From Methanohalophilus sp. RSK (GTDB lineage: Archaea; Halobacteriota; Methanosarcinia; Methanosarcinales; Methanosarcinaceae): DNA of 64,000 nucleotides. A model generated the notes under the pieces. The model was not told where the DNA came from, searched no databases, and was given only the letters and a program-made list of their open reading frames with translations. This document shows positions 45,348 to 54,615 of this stretch, one piece after another. Every line of letters starts with the position of its first letter. Within the stretch, counting starts at the first letter, position 1. Made by a program: the position numbers and the translations under genes. The stretch covers positions 1 to 64,000 of the forward strand of contig NZ_RDSK01000009.1 in assembly GCF_003722075.1 (NCBI RefSeq). The letters run 5' to 3'.

Positions 45348-46685
45348 TCATTTCGAAATCATTCCGTTAGGAATAATCCCGATCAATAAACCTGTTTGTC
45401 GCAGATTATCAACTGTTTGTTGATAGCTCGTCCACAGAGCATTACGTTTGAGATACCTCAATAAAATGTTTACTGAACTATTTGAATCTCTATCCAGAAT
45501 ATTTCCACATACATTACATTCATATGTTCGATTCCCGAGTGGCATATTTTTGATAGTTCCGCAAACACAACATTTCTTTGAAGTATATGATTCATCAATT
45601 CTTATTATTCTCTTACCTGACTTTTCAGCCTTATAGGTTAAGAATTGAGCAAATCGTCCCATATGGCCCGAGTTATGGGTACCTCGATTAATACTTCGTT
45701 TACGTTTATTTGAATTTGGCTTCTTTGAAGCCATTTGTTTAATGTCAAGATCACCAATAATTATGGTATTGGTATTATTATTATTTTCAATAATATTACG
45801 TGTAATTTTATGCTGGTTATCTTTGAGTTGATTGGATGACCGTTTTTTCATCTTAACCAGACAATCGTTTAATCGTTTCCATTTCCTGCTATTTTTATGA
45901 CAATGATCCCGTCTTGATTGTACCTGTTGAATTTTAGGTTCCCAGTATTTATCAGGACGACGATTAACCAGTTCTGTAAAATCACCATCCGAAGTTACCA
46001 TTGTTTGTTTTGTAGTACCAATATCAATAGCAAGATATGAATTGTTATTGTTATATTGGATCGATGGAACTTTATAAGTAACGGAAATATAAAACCTGTT
46101 ATTCTTTTGGTAAATGTTTACCTGATCAATATCCGTAGCCTGTTTGAATATTCGTTCATCAAATAAAACAACAGGTAATTCAAATCTCAAAGGTATCCCA
46201 GACGGATGTTTATGTGAAAAATCAATATATAATTTATCATGAATAGAATATCCTGAATCGAGTCGATTGATTCTGGTATCCATTGATTTACGTATAACAA
46301 TATGATTGTTTGAATCAGTGATCTCAAATCCAGACTGATTGTATATCATCGTAGTGAAATACTGTTTACCTTTGAACTTAGGTAATCTTGCTTTCTTATC
46401 ACCATTCTTTCTCAAATTGAAGAAAGACTTGTAATCACTATCAAGACATTTCAAAGTACCCTGTAATACTTTGGAATATACCCAGTTATATTCAGGATAT
46501 TTTTGTTTGAGCCCAGGCAATCCATTCTGTTGTTTAACGTAACTGATTCTGGTTTTGTTTTTATATGCATCACGACGTTCATTCAATCCAAAATTATATA
46601 CAAGCCTACATTTTCCAGAAATATCCCACAGGACTGATTCCTGTTCAGGAGTAGGTTTAATAAGGATTGGTAATGTTAACTGCAT
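45348..46685 (-). CDS. tnpB: TnpB RNA-guided nuclease (IS200/IS605 OrfB), rearranged RuvC-II Glu
   Basis: The protein has 445 residues. The N-terminal helix-turn-helix-like domain begins with LPILIKPTPEQESVL. The RuvC-like core has Asp in YLAIDIGTTKQTMV near 222 and Asp in DRDSNSSVNI near 408; between these lies a zinc ribbon (CCVCG near 378, CNVCGN near 398). The usual Glu of RuvC-II is a Gly here (TIIIGDLDIKQM near 305). A conserved Glu in RIDESYTSKKCC near 368 may replace it, as reported for Fanzor-type relatives with rearranged sites. No TnpA is present. An omega-RNA-like structure follows the gene and a second copy lies upstream. Confidence 0.92.
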   Translation of the reverse strand: MQLTLPILIKPTPEQESVLWDISGKCRLVYNFGLNERRDAYKNKTRISYVKQQNGLPGLKQKYPEYNWVYSKVLQGTLKCLDSDYKSFFNLRKNGDKKARLPKFKGKQYFTTMIYNQSGFEITDSNNHIVIRKSMDTRINRLDSGYSIHDKLYIDFSHKHPSGIPLRFELPVVLFDERIFKQATDIDQVNIYQKNNRFYISVTYKVPSIQYNNNNSYLAIDIGTTKQTMVTSDGDFTELVNRRPDKYWEPKIQQVQSRRDHCHKNSRKWKRLNDCLVKMKKRSSNQLKDNQHKITRNIIENNNNTNTIIIGDLDIKQMASKKPNSNKRKRSINRGTHNSGHMGRFAQFLTYKAEKSGKRIIRIDESYTSKKCCVCGTIKNMPLGNRTYECNVCGNILDRDSNSSVNILLRYLKRNALWTSYQQTVDNLRQTGLLIGIIPNGMISK

Positions 46686-46771
46686 ATAATATTCCCATAC
46701 TTATAAATATATTAAAACTATTTAAATGTTGGTATCCGTTATCGTTTTTATACGGTATGGATCGCTTTCAT

Positions 46772-46817
46772 CCCCCACCTAGCAGCCAGTGGCTGCTTGA
46801 GGAGGGGGACTTCCCGC
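46772..46817 (-). repeat. Second omega-RNA/right-end-like structure upstream of tnpB
   Basis: CCCCCACCT (46772-46780) pairs, with one mismatch, with AGGAGGGGG (46800-46808) around a perfect 8-bp hairpin (AGCAGCCA with TGGCTGCT, 46781-46797). It shares TTGAGGA and CTTCCCGC with the structure behind tnpB (45317-45336), in the same orientation. It looks like the right end of another IS200/IS605-type element whose remaining parts are gone. Confidence 0.5.
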
Positions 46818-46906
46818 TTAAAATGTAAAAATTGCATCGATACGATTAAGTTATACAAAATACCTAGTAAGCACAAATTATCATAAACCATATGGAGTTT
46901 CCTTTC

Positions 46907-47821
46907 ATGGTAAAAACCGAAAAATTCATTCCAAAAGCAATCGAGAAAATTAAAGCCAAAGCACAGGGGAAAACTATCATCGCCCTCTCGGGAGGTGTTG
47001 ACAGTTCCGTATGTGCAGTCCTTGCACACCGTGCAATTGGTGATAATCTGATACCGATCTATATAGACACGGGTCTTATGAGAAAGGGGGAAACCGAACG
47101 AATAAAGGAAATATTCGGTGACATGAATCTCCAAATCATCGATGCAAAGGATCGTTTCCTTGACAGCCTGGTGGGAATCAAGGACCCTGAAGAAAAAAGA
47201 AAAGCTGTCGGTGAGACTTTTATTCGTGTGTTTGAAGAAGAAGCACTAGATATTGAGGCAGAATGCCTGATCCAGGGAACCATATACCCGGATAAAATTG
47301 AATCCGATGGTGGTATCAAGTCTCATCACAATGTAGGCGGCCTGCCCGAACATATCAATTTCAAACATATTATAGAACCCATTGATGACCTCTACAAGGA
47401 TGAGGTAAGGGTAGTAGCCCATGCACTCGACCTGCCAGAAGAGATATGTGAAAGAATGCCTTTCCCTGGACCGGGTCTTTCAGTAAGGATAATAGGGGAA
47501 GTTACAAGAGAAAAAGTCGATGTTGTCAGGGAAGCAAATGCGATTGTGGAAGAAGAACTGCTTGAACAGTTCTGCCCCTGGCAAACATTCGCGGCAGTCC
47601 TGGGCAAAGGGACCGGCGTGAAAGGCGACCTCAGGGTACATGGCTGGATCGTTGCCGTGCGCGCAGTAGGTTCAAGAGATGGTATGACCGCAGAGGCCCT
47701 GGAATTGCCCTGGGAGACCCTCAGGAAAATCAGCTCACGTATAACCGGGGAAATTCCCACTGCAGCAAGAGTTGTCTATGACATAACACCAAAACCACCT
47801 GCTACAATCGAGTTCGAATGA
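46907..47821 (+). CDS. guaAB: GMP synthase, ATP pyrophosphatase subunit (archaeal two-subunit type)
   Basis: The protein has 304 residues from ATG 46907, with GGAG nine bases before; ATG 46892 is also open. [18 protein letters not shown] near 25-42 is the PP-loop, [11 protein letters not shown] near 121 and [15 protein letters not shown] near 183 are family-specific, and the PPATIEFE tail binds XMP. It amidates XMP to GMP with ammonia from the separate glutaminase subunit, which is not in this window. It overlaps the RaSEA gene by ATGA. Confidence 0.93.
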   Translation: MVKTEKFIPKAIEKIKAKAQGKTIIALSGGVDSSVCAVLAHRAIGDNLIPIYIDTGLMRKGETERIKEIFGDMNLQIIDAKDRFLDSLVGIKDPEEKRKAVGETFIRVFEEEALDIEAECLIQGTIYPDKIESDGGIKSHHNVGGLPEHINFKHIIEPIDDLYKDEVRVVAHALDLPEEICERMPFPGPGLSVRIIGEVTREKVDVVREANAIVEEELLEQFCPWQTFAAVLGKGTGVKGDLRVHGWIVAVRAVGSRDGMTAEALELPWETLRKISSRITGEIPTAARVVYDITPKPPATIEFE

Positions 47822-48858
47822 ATCTTAATGATAGAATACTGGAAATTAGACAGCAGCAACGCATTAAAAAGGCCCCAAACAATGAGCCTGCTGCTGTCTG
47901 GACAGGCAGAGACCTTCTTCAAGGAGAAGTAACCAATACCCTTACCCTTATTTTCAAGACCAGTGGATGCTGGTGGGGAATAAAAGGAGGGTGCACAATG
48001 TGTGGTTTTGTTTATGACAGAGCCTCCACCCCACCTTCACCTGAAGACCTTTTACAGCAGTACGAAAAAGCACTTGAGCGTTCTTCGGGATTGCAGGAAT
48101 TCATAGTCAAAATATTCACATCCGGCAGTTTCCTGGATGAAAAGGAAATTGATGCAGAGGTTAGAAAACAGCTACTGAGTAAGCTGGAAACAGACGAAAG
48201 GATCAAGAAAGTAATCGTAGAAACCCGGCCTGAATTTGTAACAGAAGATACCCTTACTTCCTGCACAGAAGTACTTAAAAAAACCGGTTTTGAAATCGCT
48301 ATTGGTCTTGAGACAAGCAGTGATGTAATACGCAAACGTTCCATAAACAAGGGTTTTACATATGCAGGATTTTCCCGTGCGGTACACCTTGCTCACGAGA
48401 AAGATGTCACTGTGAAGGCATACCTGCTTCTCAAACCACCCTTTTTATCAGAAACCGAAGGAATGGAGGACATTATAGATACGGTAGATGATATTGCCGA
48501 TCTGGTTGACACAGTATCCATAAACCTGTGTAATGTCCAGAGGGGAACTTTTGTGGAACGCCTATGGGAAAGGAACCAGTACAGACCGCCCTGGCTATGG
48601 AGTATTGTCCGGATACTCATCGAGTCCAAAAAGAAACACCCCGAACTCGTGATCACATCCGATCCCGTCGGAGCCGGTTCAAAGCGTGGACCTCATAACT
48701 GCAGGGGATGCAGCCACATGGTTGCCGATGCGATCAGGGATTATTCCCTTACACAGGATATCTCGATACTGAAAAACCTCAACTGTGATTGCAAGGAAGA
48801 ATGGGAAAAAGTACTGGAACTTGACGGGTTAACCTTTGGCTGCCCCATCAGACCCTGA
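47818..48858 (+). CDS. raSEA: Archaeosine biosynthesis radical SAM protein RaSEA
   Basis: The protein has 346 residues. The Fe-S cysteines lie in [14 protein letters not shown] near 51-64, an unusual spacing known for this family. [12 protein letters not shown] near 98, ETRPEFV and [15 protein letters not shown] near 161 follow the radical SAM barrel. A C-terminal Cys-rich segment ([23 protein letters not shown]) may bind a further metal. It works with ArcS to convert preQ0-lysine in tRNA to archaeosine (established for the family). Confidence 0.9.
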   Translation: MNLNDRILEIRQQQRIKKAPNNEPAAVWTGRDLLQGEVTNTLTLIFKTSGCWWGIKGGCTMCGFVYDRASTPPSPEDLLQQYEKALERSSGLQEFIVKIFTSGSFLDEKEIDAEVRKQLLSKLETDERIKKVIVETRPEFVTEDTLTSCTEVLKKTGFEIAIGLETSSDVIRKRSINKGFTYAGFSRAVHLAHEKDVTVKAYLLLKPPFLSETEGMEDIIDTVDDIADLVDTVSINLCNVQRGTFVERLWERNQYRPPWLWSIVRILIESKKKHPELVITSDPVGAGSKRGPHNCRGCSHMVADAIRDYSLTQDISILKNLNCDCKEEWEKVLELDGLTFGCPIRP

Positions 48859-48861
48859 AGC

Positions 48862-49749
48862 TTAGAATACCATAGTGCCTATCCCGCCATCTGTAAACAG
48901 TTCCAGAAGGATGGAATGGGGCACACTTCCATTTATTATATGAACCCTTTCTACACCGTTTTCCACACTTGTGGATGCACTGCGCATTTTGGGAATCATA
49001 CCGCCACCAATAATTCCCTCAGCAATCAGATCCTCGACCTGGGGTGCAAGTACCCGTGAAATCCTTGTAGTAGTGTCTGAAGGATCCCTCATAAGTCCTG
49101 CCACATCAGTCATTAGAATGAGTTTCTTAGCCTGCAGGGATTTGGCAATATCTCCGGCAACCGTATCTGCATTGATATTCAGGGCATTGCCCTCATTATC
49201 CACAGCAATCGGGGAGATCACAGGTATGTAGCCCTGTTCTGTAACTATATGGATCAATTCTGGATTGATTATCTCGGTCTCTCCAACCCATCCCAAGTCC
49301 ACACTGTGCTCAATATCCTTTATCATAATCTTCTGGGCAGGTTTTTTGCGTGCCATTATCATTTTCCCATCTTTACCGGAAAGACCCACACCTTTTGCAC
49401 CGTGCTGGCCAATCAGGGACACAATTTTCGTATTGATGCTGCCTACAAGAACCATACGGGCGATTTCCACGGTCTCGTCATCAGTAATACGCAAGCCGCC
49501 TACGAATTCGGGTTTCTTGCCCATCTGCTCCATTTTTTCAGTAATTTCAGGTCCACCGCCATGTACGATGACCGGATGTATACCCACAAATCTGAGAAGC
49601 ACAATGTCCTCAACAATTGCACTCATTATTTCGGGATCTACCATTGCGTGCCCTCCAACCTTTATCACCATAAAAGAATCATAAAATTCACGAATGTAGG
49701 GAAGGGCTTCAATCAATATATTTTCCTTCTTATACTGGCCTTCTGACAT
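48862..49749 (-). CDS. argB: Acetylglutamate kinase
   Basis: The protein has 295 residues from ATG 49749. FMVIKVGGHAMVDPE near 27-41 and VIVHGGGPEITEKM near 62 form the ATP and substrate loops, VGLSGKDGKMI near 122 and LNINADTVAGDIA near 190 are also conserved. It phosphorylates N-acetylglutamate in arginine synthesis. It converges on RaSEA with three bases between stops. Confidence 0.95.
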   Translation of the reverse strand: MSEGQYKKENILIEALPYIREFYDSFMVIKVGGHAMVDPEIMSAIVEDIVLLRFVGIHPVIVHGGGPEITEKMEQMGKKPEFVGGLRITDDETVEIARMVLVGSINTKIVSLIGQHGAKGVGLSGKDGKMIMARKKPAQKIMIKDIEHSVDLGWVGETEIINPELIHIVTEQGYIPVISPIAVDNEGNALNINADTVAGDIAKSLQAKKLILMTDVAGLMRDPSDTTTRISRVLAPQVEDLIAEGIIGGGMIPKMRSASTSVENGVERVHIINGSVPHSILLELFTDGGIGTMVF

Positions 49750-49852
49750 AAAGGCTACATAGGAAAACAATGCTTTAAACTTTTTGTAAAGAAAAATAAG
49801 TAAACAAGGGGATATCCCCCTATATGAGCATTAAAAAAGTAATCAGAAATAA

Positions 49853-50155
49853 TCAGACTTGCTCAAGTTTGATTATGCCTGGTTTTTCTTTCCTTACAAA
49901 AGGCTTGTTGATCCTGTCAGGCATCCAGTCTGGTTTGTTCTTGGGAGCATCAACTTCCTGTTTCCATCCATAGAAAATATGGACTTTCTTGGTTCCCCTT
50001 TCACGGAGCATGATTTTATCAGGGTTCTCCTTGGTGCCTTTACCACGGTTTGCAACTTTAAGAGCTGCCTGCCTTGGTTGCTTTCCTGTAAATACCCCAT
50101 GTTCGTTTCCTTTCTCATCCCTTAATACAAAATTTCTCGGTTCTGACTTAGACAT
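49853..50155 (-). CDS. Non-histone chromosomal protein MC1
   Basis: The protein has 100 residues. RNFVLRDEKGNEHGVFTGKQ near 7-26, then PRQAALKVANRG, LRERGTKKVHIFYGW and a Trp/Pro-containing DWMPDRINKPFV are the MC1 signature. It is a small basic protein that bends DNA and is abundant in Methanosarcinales, which supports the assignment of the organism. A TATA-like TTATATATAT lies about 45-60 bases upstream. Confidence 0.95.
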   Translation of the reverse strand: MSKSEPRNFVLRDEKGNEHGVFTGKQPRQAALKVANRGKGTKENPDKIMLRERGTKKVHIFYGWKQEVDAPKNKPDWMPDRINKPFVRKEKPGIIKLEQV

Positions 50156-50397
50156 TTAATCACCTTGTCCACCGTTGCCGGTTATTGATTAGTTGTAATG
50201 TTGTTATATATATAATTAACTTTTAATGTTGCCTTTTGATAATGATTTGGCCTAAAATAAACCAAAAAGGTTAATGCGCAGTAGTAAACACATACAATAA
50301 ATTCGTCAACAAAACATTTACATGCTATGAATAAGTTTCAAATATAGTTTCAATTGCAATCAATTGATTTTACATAATCCGTTTTGAGGTCATTCAT

Positions 50398-51351
50398 ATG
50401 GAACTCCCAGTATTAGACTTACCAGATGTTCAGGCAAATAAACCAAAAATACCGATAAATCTTACCAGAGTCGGTGTAACCGACGTGAAAAAACTGGTGG
50501 AGATTAAGAGAAAAGATAAAAGACCAATCGTCCTTATATCTACTTTTGATATTTTTGTTGATCTGCCCTCTGACAGAAAGGGGGCGAATCTTTCGCGTAA
50601 TTTTGAAGCTATAGACGAGGTTCTCGAAAAGGCGGTCAATATGCCTGTTTATGAGATAGAAGAACTTTGTGGCGATGTTGCACAGAACCTACTCACAAGA
50701 CATGAATATGCCACCCAGGCAGAAGTGAGAATGAAAAGTGAGTATGTGATCAAACGTGAAGCACCTGTGAACAAAATGCAATGTCAGGAAGTTGTCGATA
50801 TATTCGCAGAATCCATTGCCACCCGTGATGAAAAAAACAACATCGAAGTCAAGAAACTTATTGGTTCAGAAGTTGTAGGAATGACTGCATGCCCCTGTGC
50901 ACAGGAAATTATGTGGGATAAGGCCATGAAAGAACTTACAGAACTTGGAGTGGATGAGAAGACTGTATCCCTTTTCCTCAAAAGGATGCCAATGCCCACC
51001 CACAATCAGCGTGGCAGGGGTACAATTTCTATCCAGACAAATTGTGATGTCGAAGTGTCCCTGGAAGAAATAATAAAGATTATCGAAAACTCCATGAGTA
51101 CAAGTGTCTTCGAATTACTGAAGCGCCAGGACGAAGCTTTTGTGGTAGAAACCGCTCACAGAAATCCAAAATTCGTGGAAGACTGTGTGAGAACAATGGC
51201 ACAGAAAGTTGTAGAAAAGTTCCCCCACCTGCCCGATGATGCTGTCGTAACTATTAAACAGATAAATGAGGAAAGTATACACAGGCATAATGCATTTGCA
51301 GAAAGGGTTGCGGATTTCAGTGATCTCAAAAATGAGATTGCAAATAGTTAA
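50398..51351 (+). CDS. mptA: GTP cyclohydrolase MptA
   Basis: The protein has 317 residues. A conserved Cys-containing [16 protein letters not shown] near 162-177 and a His in [16 protein letters not shown] near 199 are the expected Fe(II) and GTP site residues. It makes 7,8-dihydroneopterin cyclic phosphate, the first step towards methanopterin. DUF2098 follows after 14 bases. Confidence 0.94.
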   Translation: MELPVLDLPDVQANKPKIPINLTRVGVTDVKKLVEIKRKDKRPIVLISTFDIFVDLPSDRKGANLSRNFEAIDEVLEKAVNMPVYEIEELCGDVAQNLLTRHEYATQAEVRMKSEYVIKREAPVNKMQCQEVVDIFAESIATRDEKNNIEVKKLIGSEVVGMTACPCAQEIMWDKAMKELTELGVDEKTVSLFLKRMPMPTHNQRGRGTISIQTNCDVEVSLEEIIKIIENSMSTSVFELLKRQDEAFVVETAHRNPKFVEDCVRTMAQKVVEKFPHLPDDAVVTIKQINEESIHRHNAFAERVADFSDLKNEIANS

Positions 51352-51365
51352 AGAAGGAAATATAG

Positions 51366-51677
51366 ATGGAACATATGGAAATATCTGACATCGATGGACA
51401 TCCCCTTGAAAAAGGCATGGTGGTGAGGTATCTCAATACCGGGACCCTGGGAGAAATCATCGATATAAAGGAAGATGATGAAGGCACATGGGCCCTGATG
51501 AATACCACAGACCTTTACTACAGAGTCGATACGTTGAAAGTATCAGACGAAAAAGTACGAATAAGGAGGGAAAAAGAATACAGCTCCACCGATGTCAAGA
51601 ATTACCTGCTCAACCAAGACGAGGAAGCCTCTTCCGGAAATCTGGAGAATGTATATCAGTCTACTGGAGGCGGCTGA
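51366..51677 (+). CDS. DUF2098 protein
   Basis: The protein has 103 residues with AAGGAAA before the ATG. A small beta-barrel-like N-terminal domain (GHPLEKGMVVRYLNTGTLGE, then DDEGTWALM and LYYRVDTL) is followed by a flexible acidic tail. The family is found in methanogens and has no assigned function. Its closeness to mptA suggests co-transcription. It abuts the convergent nucleotidyltransferase gene with no gap. Confidence 0.75.
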   Translation: MEHMEISDIDGHPLEKGMVVRYLNTGTLGEIIDIKEDDEGTWALMNTTDLYYRVDTLKVSDEKVRIRREKEYSSTDVKNYLLNQDEEASSGNLENVYQSTGGG

Positions 51678-52619
51678 TTACAATAAACCTTCTTTCTCAA
51701 GCAACGTCAGGGAGCGCATCCATTCACCCCGTGGCTCCCTTGAAGTACCTACTACAAGCCTTTTTTTATGCCCCAGATCCTCAACCACTCCCCTTACTTC
51801 TATTCTTTCTCCTGCTAATGCCTGACCCGAATAAGTGTGCGTATATGAAAGGATATGATCGATCTCCTCATGATCAATTTCATACAATGCAGGATTATCA
51901 AAAGCAAATGTCGCATCTGTAACAGTCGCTTTTATTTGTATATGCCCGGTATCTGTCCCCCTTTCCAGAGGCTGATGTATCTGATCCCAATCTCTTGTAA
52001 AGAGGAGATCAAAATAGGTGCCATTTACCATTCCACGATTTCCTTTTCTCAATTCATGCAGAAGAAACTCATCATATGAAATTTCAGGGGAGCGTTTTCT
52101 GTAAATACGTTGCCACATATTCTCATCGATTGCCTCAATTCGGGAACCGGATAGTTTTGCCCTGTTTATGGCTTCACGTGCCTTAAACCAGTCCGGCCCG
52201 TAAACCACAAAATCAATATCCGACATGTCATTTTGTAAACCAGGGAGGATTGAACCGGTAACTCCCTGCTTGTTCATAGGTATACCGGCGTCAGAAAGAA
52301 CCCTGACTATTGTTTTAATTCGTTCATCCAAGTCAACTACTTCAGGTAGCCGATCTACAGGGCTGAGAATTTCTGAAATCCGTTCCTGTGGAATTATATG
52401 TACATCAGTTATCCAATCCGGGTGATGCTTGCGCATGTAACCGAAAGAATCGGCGAAATCGTATTTCCTGTACTTGATTCCATTTGCAAAGCGATTCCCC
52501 TCCTCATCCGGAGCATACCTTAGTATTCCCCTTACACCGTCGGAGTGGAAATAATCGACTACCGAAAAAAAACAGTCTTCATCTGTGCGTACAAAATCCC
52601 TTAATCTGGTCCTGATCAT
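51678..52619 (-). CDS. Predicted nucleotidyltransferase (COG1665-like)
   Basis: The protein has 313 residues. GVTGSILPGLQNDMSDIDFVVYG near 119-141 is the nucleotidyltransferase signature (Gly-Ser, then two metal-binding Asp). An N-terminal region starts IRTRLRDFVRTDEDCFFSVVD, and the C-terminal 70 residues (HTYSGQALAGERIEVRGVVED) look like an OB-type barrel. The substrate is unknown, perhaps RNA or a small molecule. The two-domain layout is that of an archaeal family. Confidence 0.75.
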   Translation of the reverse strand: MIRTRLRDFVRTDEDCFFSVVDYFHSDGVRGILRYAPDEEGNRFANGIKYRKYDFADSFGYMRKHHPDWITDVHIIPQERISEILSPVDRLPEVVDLDERIKTIVRVLSDAGIPMNKQGVTGSILPGLQNDMSDIDFVVYGPDWFKAREAINRAKLSGSRIEAIDENMWQRIYRKRSPEISYDEFLLHELRKGNRGMVNGTYFDLLFTRDWDQIHQPLERGTDTGHIQIKATVTDATFAFDNPALYEIDHEEIDHILSYTHTYSGQALAGERIEVRGVVEDLGHKKRLVVGTSREPRGEWMRSLTLLEKEGLL

Positions 52620-52666
52620 CCATAGCCTTCCTTTATTAAATGCAAGTGGGAATCATGATAAAGAAA

Positions 52667-53137
52667 TTACAAATACCTGAGCAAAGCAATTTCATTGCAA
52701 TCCGGGAATTTGGGACATTTTATGCAACCTACCCATACCTTATGCGGCAATGATGCTTTTTCAACTTTTGAAAAACCCTGTCTTTCGAAAAATTCTGGCA
52801 CGTAAGTAAGGGTAAATGCTCTTTTCACCCCGATGTTTTTGCCCTCTTCGATACTGACATCGAGTAGCATCGACCCAATACCCATTCCAGTGCATTCGGG
52901 TTTAACAGCAAAAGACAGGATTTCGGCCAGGTCTTCCCATACAACTTGAAGAGCACAACAACCAACCACTTCACCATTTTCCTCATAAACATAAAAGTTC
53001 CTTATGTTTTCATACAGTTCCCCCACAGAGCGGGGTAACATAATCTCTTTTTTCGCATAGCTGTTTATGAGGTCTTTCATGGGAGTTACATCCTCAATTA
53101 CAGCCTTACGAATTATACCCGGTAACTGCTTATGGAT
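52667..53137 (-). CDS. GNAT family N-acetyltransferase, start codon uncertain
   Basis: From ATC 53137 the protein has about 156 residues. It shows IIRKAVIEDVTPMKDLINSY at the start, VGCCALQV, then AEILSFAVKPECTGMGIGSM near 73-92 with the acetyl-CoA loop, and a C-terminal Cys-rich WVGCIKCPKFPDCNE. It is close to archaeal ArgA-like acetyltransferases. The only canonical start upstream is TTG 53182 without a ribosome binding site. A strong GGAGGT (minus strand, 53145-53150) is followed seven bases later by ATC in frame, so a non-canonical start is possible. Confidence 0.8.
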   Translation of the reverse strand: MHKQLPGIIRKAVIEDVTPMKDLINSYAKKEIMLPRSVGELYENIRNFYVYEENGEVVGCCALQVVWEDLAEILSFAVKPECTGMGIGSMLLDVSIEEGKNIGVKRAFTLTYVPEFFERQGFSKVEKASLPHKVWVGCIKCPKFPDCNEIALLRYL

Positions 53138-53290
53138 ATTAGATACCTCCGAAATAGTAGCATGGTTGTTACGAATGAACAAAAAGATAAATAAAAATAT
53201 CGAGTCAAAATTGTAATAACCCTGTCTGGAAGATGCACGTGACAGGGATAAATAATATAAAAATTACAAATAATATTATAAAAACTATAA

Positions 53291-53566
53291 TCACTCTTCT
53301 GAATCTATTTCTTTATACATTGAGATACCACTACTTTTCAGGTCGCCTTCAAGTAACTCAACATCTTCCATTTCAAGGAATTTAATTGCCACATCTGACA
53401 ATGTTTTCCTGTAGGATGAAGGCAATTGCAGAGCCTTTAAGCCCTTACACCTGGTGATAATCTGCATAATATCCGTATTGCTCGGCCTGAAAGAAAGATG
53501 TACAATTTCTTCATCTTCTTTAAGCGTTTCAATCTCATATTTGGAATTCAACATCCTTATTCTCAT
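53291..53566 (-). CDS. DUF1699 protein
   Basis: The protein has 91 residues from ATG 53566, behind an ideal AGAGGTGAG ribosome binding site. It begins MRIRMLNSKYEIETL and has VHLSFRPSNTDIMQIITRC near 23-41, then a leucine-rich-like LKALQLPSSYRKTL. DUF1699 is restricted largely to Methanosarcinales; its function is not known. Confidence 0.82.
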   Translation of the reverse strand: MRIRMLNSKYEIETLKEDEEIVHLSFRPSNTDIMQIITRCKGLKALQLPSSYRKTLSDVAIKFLEMEDVELLEGDLKSSGISMYKEIDSEE

Positions 53567-53733
53567 CAACTCACCTCTATGAATTAATCGATATTGCACA
53601 AATACATATAGTATTCTTAGTATAACAATATATAATTCGTACTTCATAGTATTTAATTATAATAGAGAATAGAAGAATTTACAAACTTGAGTATAAAAAG
53701 AAATACAATATAATTAATTACATAATAAGAAAA

Positions 53734-53811
53734 TGGCGGGCGTGAAGGGAGTTGAACCCCTGACTTACAGCTTAGGAGGCTGCCGCCATATCCTGGCTAG
53801 GCCACACGCCC
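53734..53811 (-). tRNA. tRNA-Arg (CCU anticodon), CCA encoded
   Basis: The minus strand folds into a cloverleaf: acceptor GGGCGTG with CACGCCC, discriminator G and an encoded CCA at 53734-53736. The anticodon loop CTCCTAA lies between stems GCAGC and GCTGT, giving anticodon CCU, which reads AGG. The T-loop is TTCAACT between AGGGG and CCCTT. Confidence 0.93.
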
Positions 53812-53883
53812 GCTTACGACACACCCAGAATGTAAAAACAATCATTTATACTTATTGGTAAAATCGAATCCCGGAAAATTATT

Positions 53884-54276
53884 TCAGTCAAATTTGCTGG
53901 TATATGGTTTAATATCAAGTACAGGGGTACCATCTATAGCATCAAGACCTTCTACTTCCAGAGTTAATCCATCAACTGAAAGCAGGTTCACCGTTGTTAT
54001 CCCTATACCATTTGGCCGATGGGGGCTCCGGGTGGCAAATAGTCCCACCAATTTACCATCTGTTCGACGTTTTTGCTTTAATTTATAACCCTGACTTTTG
54101 TCAAACTGAAACAATATCTGGATTTTCTTAAATTCATCAACTCCATCCAGGGCTTCTGCAAAATCAGGATAGATTTCAATAAAGGAAATTGATGAATACA
54201 TTTTTTCATCAAATACAGGTTCCTTAAAGGTACTTTTCACATAACCAACAGATTCCGGATAGCATGTGTTTTTCAT
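53884..54276 (-). CDS. trmO: TrmO-like tRNA m6t6A37 methyltransferase (TsaA family)
   Basis: The protein has 130 residues. GYVKSTFKEPVFDEK near the N-terminus, ILFQFDKSQGYKLKQKRRTD near 54, LFATRSPHRPNGIGITTVNL near 79-98 and LDAIDGTPVLDIKPYT near 110 are the family motifs. TrmO methylates t6A at position 37 of some tRNAs using SAM. It is fitting that it lies beside a tRNA gene, but that may be chance. Confidence 0.9.
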   Translation of the reverse strand: MKNTCYPESVGYVKSTFKEPVFDEKMYSSISFIEIYPDFAEALDGVDEFKKIQILFQFDKSQGYKLKQKRRTDGKLVGLFATRSPHRPNGIGITTVNLLSVDGLTLEVEGLDAIDGTPVLDIKPYTSKFD

Positions 54277-54353
54277 GTATCAATCATTTCCACTATCAAA
54301 TAAAAACATGATGGGAAACACTTATGTAACTTGCCTATAGGATTAACGGCTGC

Positions 54354-54536
54354 TTAATCCATCAACAAAAGAGCATTATTTGGACAATGAGAAACACATT
54401 GCCCACAAGCATTACACTTTTGTATGTCTATTTGAACGCGGCCGCCACTATAGAAAATTGCACTCTCACCACAAATAGATATACATTTTCTACAGCCTTT
54501 GCATCCAAATACGGCCACATGTGACGCATAAATCAT
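54354..54536 (-). CDS. Small 2[4Fe-4S] ferredoxin-like protein
   Basis: The protein has 60 residues with two cluster motifs: CKGCRKCISIC near 12-22 and CNACGQCVSHCP near 41-52. It would carry electrons. It is divergent from the radical SAM gene at 54616, for which it could be the electron donor (inference). Confidence 0.85.
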   Translation of the reverse strand: MIYASHVAVFGCKGCRKCISICGESAIFYSGGRVQIDIQKCNACGQCVSHCPNNALLLMD

Positions 54537-54615
54537 GAAATGTCTTCTGATTTCATATTAGTTAACCCTGATGGGTAAAGAAAAAGTTATATACTGATAT
54601 ATTCATGCAAAAGCA

